The translations under genes were made by a program, and so were the position numbers. A stretch of 64,000 nt of DNA, from positions 1 through 64,000 of the forward strand of contig NZFO01000002.1 in assembly GCA_002690705.1 (NCBI GenBank), written 5' to 3'. Positions 45,229-53,594 of the stretch are shown here, in pieces (within the stretch, counting starts at the first letter, position 1; every line of letters begins with the position of its first letter). This stretch comes from Magnetovibrio sp. (GTDB lineage Bacteria; Pseudomonadota; Alphaproteobacteria; Rhodospirillales; Casp-alpha2). The notes beneath the pieces were generated by a model that did no database searches, was not told the DNA's origin, and saw only the letters and a program-made list of their open reading frames with translations.

Positions 45229-46140
45229 CTATTGTTTGGTCATTTCTAGATCTCTGTGTCGCAACAAGGGAAAATATCCATTTTTTGTAAACCAATCTCT
45301 CAATCGTTCAACGGTTAAAACAGAGCGGTGTCGACCGCCTGTACACCCAATGGCAATAGTCAGATAACTCTTGCCGTCTTCTGTAAGCTGTGGAACCAGC
45401 GGTTCTAATAGCGTTGTTAAATTGGAGAAAAAGACTTCAAACCCCTCATCATCTTCAATATACCGGGCTACAGCCTTATCACGACCAGTGAGTTCACGCA
45501 AATTGGGTTGGTAATGGGGATTGCGCAAAAACCTCACATCGAATACCAAATCAGCATCACGCGGTAGACCATTTTTAAACCCGAAAGAAGTAAGTCGTAC
45601 TAGGAGTTCTGGACGGTCACTTAGCTGAAAACGTGCTCGTAAAATTCGTTTTAGTTCTCGCATCTCCATTTCTGAAGTATCAACTGTTGTGTCAGCATAT
45701 TTCCGCAAAGGTTCTAGTAACTCACGTTCTTGACGCAATCCGTCTGAAATTGGGCGATCAACGGCCAAAGGATGGCGGCGGCGGGTTTCATCGAAACGGT
45801 TGATTAGAACACCGTCACTACAATCTATAAATAACACCCGCGCCACTATATCGCGACGATCCTGCAAAGTTTTAACTTCGCTTAACAACGCTTCTGAGTT
45901 GAAATTTCGTGTCCGGATATCGGCGCCTATAGCAAGTGGTTGCATCTCCTCGCTTTGAACAATTAAGCGGGGGATCAGGGATATTGGCACATTATCGATA
46001 GCCTCGTAACCGAGATCCTCCAAATATTTAAGTGCAGAACTCTTACCTGCTCCGGAAATACCGGTAATTAATACCACAGGGACCGCTCTCATTAACGGCG
46101 ATAAGGGCTCGTTAGTATGGGTTTCATCAGTTGACTTCAT
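45229..46140 (-). CDS. rapZ: RNase adapter protein RapZ
   Basis: RapZ is a P-loop protein that guides RNase E to small RNAs in enterobacteria; in other groups it is linked to PTS regulation. The 303-residue protein has 'LITGISGAGKSSALKYLEDL', 'VDRPISDGLRQERELLEPL' and the C-terminal 'IAIGCTGGRHRSVLTVERL' with the conserved basic patch. The N-terminal 16 residues are variable, so the start may be ATG of 'MRAVPVV'. It overlaps hprK by 14 bases and precedes manX. Confidence 0.95.
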   Translation of the reverse strand: MKSTDETHTNEPLSPLMRAVPVVLITGISGAGKSSALKYLEDLGYEAIDNVPISLIPRLIVQSEEMQPLAIGADIRTRNFNSEALLSEVKTLQDRRDIVARVLFIDCSDGVLINRFDETRRRHPLAVDRPISDGLRQERELLEPLRKYADTTVDTSEMEMRELKRILRARFQLSDRPELLVRLTSFGFKNGLPRDADLVFDVRFLRNPHYQPNLRELTGRDKAVARYIEDDEGFEVFFSNLTTLLEPLVPQLTEDGKSYLTIAIGCTGGRHRSVLTVERLRDWFTKNGYFPLLRHRDLEMTKQ

Positions 46141-46579
46141 GGCAGCGTAGTATAATGCCTGTAGACACTTTCAGAGCAAGCTTAACTTTGGCTACGGCGC
46201 TGATTTGAAATGGTGCGATCAAAACTGAATTGAGTGGGCAGTCAAGAATTTTGGTGAATGTGTTGTTTGGAAGACGTTCTATTTCTGCGGGGGTTACCAA
46301 CTCACAGACTATTTTAAGTGGAACCTCCTTGACTGAGTTTACTCGTAAAATCCCAATGCCGCGCACTTCAATAAGGCCCATTAACTCGGAGGGTGCCGTC
46401 GCGATAATAAGTCCATTAAGCAAGCGCAAATTGACTCGGTCGTCGGCAACGAGTTCCCAGCCTGCTTCAATTAGACGCAGTGCAAGATCTGATTTCCCAG
46501 AGCCTGATGGGCCTCGAAATAATACACCATAGCCATCGTGTGCTATGCAGGTAGCATGTAATTGAGTGTTTTTACTCAT
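46127..46579 (-). CDS. hprK: HPr kinase/phosphorylase, short alphaproteobacterial form
   Basis: HprK phosphorylates HPr on Ser. This 150-residue protein contains only the kinase core: Walker A 'LFRGPSGSGKSDLALRL', 'LVADDRVNLRLLN' and 'GLIEVRGIGILRV'. The N-terminal domain found in Firmicutes is absent, which is normal for alphaproteobacteria and not a truncation. It overlaps rapZ by 14 bases. Upstream, only 27 bases away, is the decayed chvI/chvG remnant where an intact chvG would be expected. Confidence 0.94.
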   Translation of the reverse strand: MSKNTQLHATCIAHDGYGVLFRGPSGSGKSDLALRLIEAGWELVADDRVNLRLLNGLIIATAPSELMGLIEVRGIGILRVNSVKEVPLKIVCELVTPAEIERLPNNTFTKILDCPLNSVLIAPFQISAVAKVKLALKVSTGIILRCHEVN

Positions 46580-46606
46580 GGCAAGAGTAATCCCTAAATC
46601 AATAGT

Positions 46607-46920
46607 TTAAGTCATTGGTAAGTAGAGGCTAAAACATGCACCGACAATGTCCCCAGAATTATCAGTTTGATTTGAAGCAAAAATTTCACCACCGTGGGCC
46701 TCTATAATCTGACAAGAAATACTCAAGCCTAAGCCTGAGTGGGTGCCAAATTCCCTCCCCCTGGTCGTTGCGAATAAATTCGTTCGAAGATTGAGTCTTC
46801 CCTACCAAAAAGTGCTGCTTCCCCGTCCGAATAGGTGTTTACTGAGTAGCCTTCATCCTCAAGTGTGGCAGGAAGCGAGACTAAGATGTTCTGGTCGTGA
46901 TTAACTAAAGCAATTTTAAT
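46607..46920 (-). pseudogene. fused remnant of chvI (N-terminal) and chvG (C-terminal)
   Basis: Minus-strand reading gives 'KIALVNHDQNILVSLPATLE' and 'DEGYSVNTYSDGEAALFG', which is the receiver-domain start of a ChvI-like response regulator, with the usual DDD acids changed to NHD. It then runs straight into 'EDSIFERIYSQRPGG', a histidine-kinase ATPase motif, then (after a one-base frame change in the G-rich run at 46753-46761) 'REFGTHSGLGLSISCQIIEA' and 'HGGEIFASN', ending at TAA 46607. That is the C-terminus of ChvG. The two genes have been joined by an internal deletion. No start codon is left. The place, just upstream of hprK, is where chvI-chvG sits in other alphaproteobacteria. Confidence 0.85.
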
Positions 46921-47087
46921 AAAAAATTCGTAGCTTTACTTATACCGCCAATGTGGCAGAAATATAGCGTGATTATGTTTAAATTTTCCAGATCGGTCCG
47001 AAATTATATTTATGAAAGCAATTGTGTTGATATCTTCAGCTATTCCTTACAAAGTTTTATCTCCCCCAATCTGCTTGAAAGGTGACG

Positions 47088-47810
47088 ATGAGGCCAACGC
47101 GCGCTGAACTGGGGTTCGCAATTCGTCAAATGATGCGGTCTTGTCGCTCTGCGTCCTTATCTACGGCTTCAGCAAAAAATGAGGCTTGGCCCTATGTTTC
47201 ATTAGTCACAGTTGCCATAGATATTAATGGAAGCCCCGTAATGCTTTTTTCATCATTATCCGATCATACACGCAATATAAAGGTTGATAACCGAGCATCA
47301 CTATTATTCGAACGCGCGTCGAACCACTCCAATCCACAGCGAGGCCCTCGCGTTAGCGTTTTGGGAAAAATTTCCCTAACTACTAAACAAGAGCACATCC
47401 GACCGTTTCTTAATAAGCACAGGGAAGCAAAAAAATACGCAGCTTTTGGTGATTTTGATTTTTTTCATATGTCCATTCATAGCGCGCATTGGGTTGGTGG
47501 TTTTGCAAAAGCTCAATGGTTGAGTGGGCGGTTTGTGACTGGCGATATCAAATCATCCCAAGCTATTGCTGCGTCAGCAGGCTCAATTGTGGAACACATG
47601 AATATGGATCACTCCGATACTGTCGAACTATTAGCCACCAAACTACTTGGCCGCAAAGGTGGTCGATGGCAAATGACTTCTGTGGACCCAGAAGGGGCTG
47701 AGCTTATGTTGGGGTATCGTTCAGCGCGCCTGTCCTTTCCAAAGCCTGCAACGGATGCTGAAAGTGTGCGAGTCTTGTTAATAAATATGGCTCATCGAGC
47801 AAGAGCCTGA
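47088..47810 (+). CDS. HugZ-like FMN-binding split-barrel protein with DUF2470
   Basis: A 240-residue protein with an N-terminal pyridoxamine-phosphate-oxidase-like split barrel ('SLVTVAIDINGSPVMLFSSL', 'HTRNIKVDNRASLLF') and a C-terminal DUF2470 domain ('SIVEHMNMDHSDTVELLATK'). The same pairing occurs in HugZ-type haem-iron-utilisation proteins. Start ATG 47088 follows AAAGG; GTG 47082 is an alternative. Its promoter lies between it and the chvI/chvG remnant. Haem degradation is inferred from the family; a general FMN oxidase is possible. Confidence 0.85.
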   Translation: MRPTRAELGFAIRQMMRSCRSASLSTASAKNEAWPYVSLVTVAIDINGSPVMLFSSLSDHTRNIKVDNRASLLFERASNHSNPQRGPRVSVLGKISLTTKQEHIRPFLNKHREAKKYAAFGDFDFFHMSIHSAHWVGGFAKAQWLSGRFVTGDIKSSQAIAASAGSIVEHMNMDHSDTVELLATKLLGRKGGRWQMTSVDPEGAELMLGYRSARLSFPKPATDAESVRVLLINMAHRARA

Positions 47811-47990
47811 ATGCGAAGTTTAGAGGATTTAATCCCCGGCTAATTAAAGATGCGATTTGTCCAAAAAACACAGTAAAGTAACAATGGTGTTGAGAGTCGT
47901 GAAAGCATTGTCTATGAACGATATTGTAGTGTGTTAACCGATAAACTCTCAAATCAGTGAGATGTGGCGGCACGAACCAAGGAGAACAGT

Positions 47991-49604
47991 GTGGATAATG
48001 TGGGCGTTAGGCCAAGCAAATTCGGCGTAGTTAATCACGGCCTTGAGGGTGTGGATAAAGTGTATTGGAACCTCGGCGCTGCACCCTTATTTGAGCAGGC
48101 GTTACAACGCCGAGAGGGCCTGCTGACTAAAGATGGAGCATTCATTGCGTTGACCGGTGAGCATACTGGTCGTTCCCCCAATGATCGGTTTGTTGTGGAT
48201 GAGCCCTCCACTACCGCTGATATTTGGTGGGGGGATGTAAATCGTCCGATTAGCCCGGAAAACTTTGACCGAGTGTTAAAAAAAATGTTAGCCCATTTGA
48301 AAGGACGAGAGATTTTTGTGCAAGATTGCTTCTGCGGTGCAAATATTGCGCACCGGCTAAAAATCCGTCAGATCAGTGAAAATGCGTGGCACAACCTTTT
48401 TGCGCGCAATATGTTTATTCAACCACCATTGGATGAGCTTGAGAATTTTGAGCCTGAATTTACAGTGATCCACGCTCCAAGCTTACTAGCGGATGCATCG
48501 ATAGACGGCACAACATCGGGAACCTTTATTCTAGTAAATCTAGCCAAGCGTTTGATCTTAATTGGTGGATCGGCGTATGCCGGGGAAATTAAAAAATCTA
48601 TATTTTCGATTATGAATTACCTCATGCCGGCCCAAGACGTGCTGCCCATGCATTGTTCGGCTAACGTCGGGGCGCAGGGTGATGTTGCGATTTTTTTTGG
48701 CCTTTCGGGGACTGGCAAGACGACATTATCGGCAGACAGTTCCCGCAAGCTTATTGGTGATGATGAGCATGGTTGGGGCGAAGAAGGTATTTTTAATTTT
48801 GAAGGTGGGTGCTACGCTAAGACCATTAATCTGACCCGTGAGGCTGAGCCGGAAATTTTTGATCTTTGCCATCGGTTCGGATCAATTATTGAAAATGTTG
48901 CGATGGATCCTGAGACTCGTGACTTGGACTTCTTTGACTCAACTCATTCTGAGAACGGACGTGTATCTTATGATATTTCTAAAGTTTTAAATGCAACCCC
49001 ATCAGGACACGCGGAGCATCCAAGAAATATTGTCATGCTGACCTGCGATGCCTTTGGGGTATTACCGCCAATCAGCCAACTGACATCCGACCAAGCCATG
49101 TACCACTTTTTAAGTGGTTATACGGCTAAGGTTGCTGGGACCGAACGCGGCCTAAAGGAGCCAGCAGCAACCTTTTCTACTTGTTTTGGAGCTCCCTTTA
49201 TGCCCCGTCATCCAACTGTTTATGCCAAGCTGTTGGGAGAGAAAATCGCTACCCATAACGCTAAATGTTGGTTGGTGAACACCGGCTGGTCTGGTGGTGC
49301 CTTCGGTACGGGGCAACGAATTAAAATTAGTCACACCCGTTCTATGTTAAACGCCGCGCTTACAGGTAAGCTAGAGAGGATTGAAGCTCGTCCTGATCCA
49401 AATTTCGGTGTGTTAGTCCCGCAGGGTTGCCCGGAAGTTCCACTTGAGATCCTGAACCCGCGAAATACATGGTATGATGTGAAAGCTTACGACGAGCAGG
49501 CGCGTGATTTGACCAAGCGCTTTGAAAATAATTTTCATCAGTTTGAGAAACATGTGGATGATCAGGTCAAAGCAGCAGCGATCCGTTCTTCTGCTTGTAC
49601 TTGA
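47991..49604 (+). CDS. pckA: phosphoenolpyruvate carboxykinase (ATP)
   Basis: PckA decarboxylates and phosphorylates oxaloacetate to PEP in gluconeogenesis. The 537-residue protein has the P-loop 'FFGLSGTGKTTLS', 'LIGDDEHGWGEEGIFNFEGG', and 'LVNTGWSGGAFGTGQRI'. Start GTG 47991 follows AAGGAG; the frame runs 9 codons upstream to GTG 47964, but 47991 gives normal length. In alphaproteobacteria pckA often lies next to the chvI locus; here the remnant and the HugZ-like gene are between it and hprK. Confidence 0.96.
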   Translation: MDNVGVRPSKFGVVNHGLEGVDKVYWNLGAAPLFEQALQRREGLLTKDGAFIALTGEHTGRSPNDRFVVDEPSTTADIWWGDVNRPISPENFDRVLKKMLAHLKGREIFVQDCFCGANIAHRLKIRQISENAWHNLFARNMFIQPPLDELENFEPEFTVIHAPSLLADASIDGTTSGTFILVNLAKRLILIGGSAYAGEIKKSIFSIMNYLMPAQDVLPMHCSANVGAQGDVAIFFGLSGTGKTTLSADSSRKLIGDDEHGWGEEGIFNFEGGCYAKTINLTREAEPEIFDLCHRFGSIIENVAMDPETRDLDFFDSTHSENGRVSYDISKVLNATPSGHAEHPRNIVMLTCDAFGVLPPISQLTSDQAMYHFLSGYTAKVAGTERGLKEPAATFSTCFGAPFMPRHPTVYAKLLGEKIATHNAKCWLVNTGWSGGAFGTGQRIKISHTRSMLNAALTGKLERIEARPDPNFGVLVPQGCPEVPLEILNPRNTWYDVKAYDEQARDLTKRFENNFHQFEKHVDDQVKAAAIRSSACT

Positions 49605-49660
49605 TTTTACACAACAACAAGCCAATTTTGTGCAGGTATTATATAAAAATATAATAAAAA

Positions 49661-50557
49661 TTACGACCCATTGTTTCCGGGTGGCGGGGCACAAACTTTT
49701 TTATAGGGGTGTCTTACTCTGATCAAGCCATTGTATTCATAAATGTCGAGTGTGGCGTTGAAGGCCTCCTCAGTTATCTCCACGTGTGGCGTCCAGCATC
49801 CAAGGTTTTGATATGTATCAATACATGCTGTTAGAACTGCCTCGTCGATATCGGGAAAATAGACTTTTTCGGCTTTGGCGATTTCGGCTGCTGGTGTATC
49901 GTTCATATACTGGCGAGTTTTTCTGTATGCTCGCATAAATGCTTGGGCCATATCTGTATCTAGCCATTCAGGCGTCGCTGCTAAACTGGAAAAGCCACAA
50001 AGACCAATTTTTGGCCCAACTTGTGCAACGACGTAGCCTAATCCATCTGCTTCCAGTTGCTGTGGGAACGGACCTTGCTGCTGAACATATTGCCCTTGTC
50101 CCTCACGGAAGGCTTGATCAATGGCTTTTGCATTACCGGGATTAATCGCCTTAATTTTTTTAAAATCAATCCCAGCCTTATGACAAGCATATTTGAACAT
50201 TGCCAGTGGTTGTCCGGCGTCAAATAGCACTACTTCAGCGCCCTCCAATTTTTCCCATTTGAAACTGGGATCATTTTCACGCGCCGCTATGAAAAAACCG
50301 TCCATCTCATTTATCTGCGCAAAATGCTTTGTAGTATTCTCTCTCCCATTGTTAAGAGCAGTGAAGCCGTGGGATAAGGCGGATTGGACTACATGTGCTG
50401 AACCTCTTTCCAAAGCGGTAATTGCAGATACTCCCGGTGGGGCGACGGACCATTCTGACTCTAAACCCTCAGCTTCTAAAAAGCCGCCAGACATTGTTGA
50501 AATTAGTGGCGAATAAAATGCTGAAAAAAGCGTGAATTGAATATTGATCTTGGCCAT
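49661..50557 (-). CDS. NMT1/THI5-like substrate-binding-type protein, no signal peptide
   Basis: A 298-residue protein related to NMT1/THI5 and SsuA/ThiY binding proteins: 'INIQFTLFSAFYSPLISTMS', 'GGFLEAEGLESEWSVAPPG', 'SAITALERGSAHVVQSA' and the later 'AAEIAKAEKVYFPD'. Binding proteins of this type normally have a signal peptide; this one begins directly with the first strand, so it is probably cytoplasmic. In yeast the THI5/NMT1 fold makes the thiamine pyrimidine. No ABC permease or ATPase is adjacent. Convergent with pckA. The ligand is unknown. Confidence 0.8.
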   Translation of the reverse strand: MAKINIQFTLFSAFYSPLISTMSGGFLEAEGLESEWSVAPPGVSAITALERGSAHVVQSALSHGFTALNNGRENTTKHFAQINEMDGFFIAARENDPSFKWEKLEGAEVVLFDAGQPLAMFKYACHKAGIDFKKIKAINPGNAKAIDQAFREGQGQYVQQQGPFPQQLEADGLGYVVAQVGPKIGLCGFSSLAATPEWLDTDMAQAFMRAYRKTRQYMNDTPAAEIAKAEKVYFPDIDEAVLTACIDTYQNLGCWTPHVEITEEAFNATLDIYEYNGLIRVRHPYKKVCAPPPGNNGS

Positions 50558-51080
50558 TGTCTTTTTTTCCTCGTAAAAGAATTTTTCTTCTGAAACGTGT
50601 CATAGGCCCTCTTGATTGGCAACTACCCCGTTCCTTTTATCGTTCAATCAAAACCGTTTCTGCGGGCTTAATCCATCCAGTTCCAAGTATTTAAGCCACC
50701 GATGGGTGCGCGATCGAGATAAACGCTTGGCTAGTATGCGCATTGTCGAAAACGTTAAATTCGAATAAGGCAGCACCATCAATACAAAATGTCGTTCAAG
50801 TTCATACTCATTGCCCGGCTTTTACTTATGACTACCAACTGCGCCTAACGTGCGAACGCATGATGAATGTCATTCTGGGCCGCAAGCGGAAATATGGATG
50901 GTTCAGACATTTAGGTTACACACTGTACATGTCGAAACCACCTTATGCGACAGCAAGTCTGCCAATAATATCGGAGGGGTCTTGACCCTACTTCGCCTCG
51001 AAAAGCTGGTTAAATTTTCACCATACGGGGCTGCAGCAAGACTATGTCTAACGAGACCCAATAAGCGATTTTTGGCACAG
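50558..51080. other. 523-base gap
   Basis: Minus-strand spacer between the binding-type protein and the glutamine amidotransferase-like gene. Plus-strand frames at 50743-51119 are not supported by a ribosome site or family. On the minus strand 'KFNQLFEAK' followed by a stop and 'GQDPSDIIGRLAVA' (about 50950-51030) looks like a decayed coding fragment, but I could not assign it. Confidence 0.3.
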
Positions 51081-51818
51081 TCATGGTTGGGAGGGAAGGT
51101 CCGCCGCTTTGATAAGTGAAGTGAATAAATTAAAATTTGGGTTATTTTTAAATGCGAAGAATTCTGGATGCCATTGTACACCTACACAGAACCGTTTTTC
51201 GGTTAGCTCAATACCTTCGATTACACCGTCTTCAGAGGTGGCTGATATGGTCAGGTTATCTAGATTATCCTTCAAAGCCTCTTTGTGTGCAGTGTTTACC
51301 ACCATCTTTGTGGTGCCTAGAATTTCATTAAGGTGCGTGCCTTCAACAATTGAAATTTCGTGTGCAGGACTCTCAGCGGGTTGGGCGTTAAGATGATCAA
51401 TATTAGTTGGCAATTCATTGCGAACATCCCGGTAAAGTGTGGCTCCAGTGGATGCGGCAAGAATCTGCATACCTGCACAAATGCCAAGAATTGGTGTATC
51501 GGCATCTAAGGCTTGTTGGACGAAGTCCTGCTCAAAAGCGTAGCGAGGGTGAATGGTCTCCCCCAGTTTTGCACTTTCACCGTAAATGGATGTTGGAAAG
51601 GGATAAAAACCACCGGGTAAGATTAATCCGTCGCAATACGTTAAGTAATCTCTCTTCGCGTCATTAATATATGGTATCGCGACAGGTAGGCCGTGCGCGT
51701 GCCACACCGCATCAAAATAGCTTTGGCGTAAAGCATAATGAGGTCGAGTAGAAAAAGTCCCGCTCTCGACATAATCAAGCAAGATGCCAATTTTCGGCCT
51801 ATTAAACGGGTTTTTCAT
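51081..51818 (-). CDS. class I glutamine amidotransferase-like hydrolase (peptidase C26)
   Basis: A 245-residue protein of the gamma-glutamyl-GABA hydrolase (PuuD) type. Cys nucleophile in 'ILGICAGMQILAASTG', the conserved 'GLILPGGFYPFPTSIYGE' and the His of 'CVGVQWHPEFFAFKN' are present. PuuD splits gamma-glutamyl-GABA in polyamine breakdown; other members act on gamma-glutamyl compounds. Stands alone on the minus strand; no other polyamine genes are near, so the substrate is unsettled. Confidence 0.88.
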   Translation of the reverse strand: MKNPFNRPKIGILLDYVESGTFSTRPHYALRQSYFDAVWHAHGLPVAIPYINDAKRDYLTYCDGLILPGGFYPFPTSIYGESAKLGETIHPRYAFEQDFVQQALDADTPILGICAGMQILAASTGATLYRDVRNELPTNIDHLNAQPAESPAHEISIVEGTHLNEILGTTKMVVNTAHKEALKDNLDNLTISATSEDGVIEGIELTEKRFCVGVQWHPEFFAFKNNPNFNLFTSLIKAADLPSQP

Positions 51819-52102
51819 AACTTCTAGTATCCTTACTTATTTAAATATCAATGTATAGCAAATGATTGTGTTGATCAGGAATCTTTAAGGATCATTTGGG
51901 TCAGTTCAGGCTCAAAACGAAATCACTAAAAATACACGGTCTGAAACGTGCAACGCTATTTTGCAAACATCCGGTGGCATTAATACAACTCCGTATATGT
52001 GATAATATTGTATCAATTATCATATAGTAGCCATTCTGCTCTGTTTTGAAAAAGCCATTGGCAAACGTGAAATATAGTCGCCTTCACATCCAATCACTTT
52101 TG
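51819..52102. other. 284-base gap
   Basis: AT-rich spacer upstream of the C26 hydrolase gene and at the 3' end of the CoA-transferase gene. Nothing recognisable. Confidence 0.3.
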
Positions 52103-53314
52103 TTAATTGGGGACTATTTCGGTGATCTCTTGGGTACTGTAACCAAGGTCCCGTAAAACGCTCTCTGTATCCTCACCGAGGCGCGGAGCCGAGGGTGGGG
52201 TATCTGCTGCCGGCCATCCCCCTTTTATAGGGTTGCGTGTGCCGCGCAACTTTCCCTCACTTGGGTGGTCGTATAACTCAAATAAACCGGTTGCCATCAA
52301 TTGTGGGTCTGAGAGAAGATCTTCCAGTGTCTGAACTGCAGTCACGGGAATGTCGAGTTCGCGAAGAGCTGCGATCCACATTGCGGTCGTGCGTCTGGGC
52401 ATTGCTTCGGCGATAATTGAGTATAACTCATCAATGCGAGAACTCCTCTTGGCAGGATTCCTGACCCATTCCGCCTTAGCTAATTTAGGTCTGCCGATTA
52501 ACTTAAGGAACTTACGCCATTGGGGTGTTGTATAGGGCAGAATAGCAATGAATGAGTCGCTCGTCTGGAATGTCTTGCGATCAGCGGATAGAACACGCTT
52601 GTAGCCGACATCGCCCATTGCGGGCTCGAAACTGGCTGCAGACAAATGCTCGACCATTAAAAAGTGTGCCATGCATTCGTACATAGGAACCTCAAGATAT
52701 TGTCCTTGTCCGTTCGATTTTAGATTCATTATAGCTGCCATAAGTGCATTTGAGAGACAAAGTGCACTTACTTTATCGGCTATAATGGTTCGGACCAATT
52801 GCGGCGAACCGTCGGGATGGGTGGTGATACTGGCCAAGCCCGATGCAGCTTGAATAATATCATCGTATGCCGGTAGTGCTGCGTTTGGGCCGCTTGATCC
52901 ATACCCGCATGCGAACGCATATATCAATTCTGGCTTCAAGGCGCTCAACATTTTATAATCAATGCCTAGACGTTCTGCGGCAGGGCCTCTCATAGAGTGG
53001 ACAAAGACATCTGCGCTTATAACTAGTCTTTTGAGTGCTTTGAGACCAGGCGAAGTTTTTAGGTCAAGGACAATACTTTTTTTTGCGCGGTTGGAATTTA
53101 GAAAAATAGCTCCCATACCCGGGGAGCGCATGGGTTCAATGTGCCGGAGACCGTCTCCACCAGGAGCTTCCACCTTGATAACATCTGCCCCCATATCGGC
53201 GAGTAATTGAGTTGCCATAGGGCCAAATATTATAGATGTCAGATCAATGACTTTTATTCCCTCTAGGGGTCGTGGTAGCCGTCGTTGCGCCGGGATTGGC
53301 GCCGGATAGCTCAT
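52103..53314 (-). CDS. family III CoA-transferase (CaiB/BaiF type)
   Basis: A 403-residue third family III CoA-transferase. 'LEGIKVIDLTSIIFGPMATQ', 'MGADVIKVEAPGGDGLRHIE', 'YDDIIQAASGLASI' and 'IIADKVSALCLSNAL' with the expected Asp are present. Compared with the other two it lacks the GDDTR segment and is closer to isomerase-like members. It stands alone on the minus strand, divergent from a decaying TRAP operon. Substrate unknown. Confidence 0.92.
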   Translation of the reverse strand: MSYPAPIPAQRRLPRPLEGIKVIDLTSIIFGPMATQLLADMGADVIKVEAPGGDGLRHIEPMRSPGMGAIFLNSNRAKKSIVLDLKTSPGLKALKRLVISADVFVHSMRGPAAERLGIDYKMLSALKPELIYAFACGYGSSGPNAALPAYDDIIQAASGLASITTHPDGSPQLVRTIIADKVSALCLSNALMAAIMNLKSNGQGQYLEVPMYECMAHFLMVEHLSAASFEPAMGDVGYKRVLSADRKTFQTSDSFIAILPYTTPQWRKFLKLIGRPKLAKAEWVRNPAKRSSRIDELYSIIAEAMPRRTTAMWIAALRELDIPVTAVQTLEDLLSDPQLMATGLFELYDHPSEGKLRGTRNPIKGGWPAADTPPSAPRLGEDTESVLRDLGYSTQEITEIVPN

Positions 53315-53594
53315 AAAAAACTCCTCTCTAAAATTAGCTTCCGATTCTGAGTATTAGTGATGTGCAAATTGAAAGTACCAATGCAATCGGTGTTTATAAA
53401 TTGACCTTAATAATTGACGTAAAAAAATAAAACTAATGCCCGCACGCTAGCCAAAGGCCCTGAATCAGTGATGTGACACTTCGAAAATTACGCAAATAGT
53501 ATTACTAGTTCACTTTTAGGGTGAGACTTTGCCATCAGTCAATCCAAACTAGTTTGTTCGATTCATAACGATCACCATAAATTTTGTACACGCA
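53315..53594. other. 280-base gap before the TRAP genes
   Basis: Region between the divergent CoA-transferase and dctP. A complete dctP would need a signal peptide and about 30 further residues here, and no frame in this stretch supplies them. The frame is closed by TAG about 50 bases upstream of the dctP ATG. Confidence 0.5.

Noticed and set aside
46127-46579. hprK apparently truncated at 150 residues
   Set aside because: The short, kinase-only form is the normal alphaproteobacterial HprK, with Walker A and neighbouring motifs intact.
50743-51119. two overlapping plus-strand frames
   Set aside because: No ribosome site or protein-family similarity; partly antisense to the C26 hydrolase gene end.
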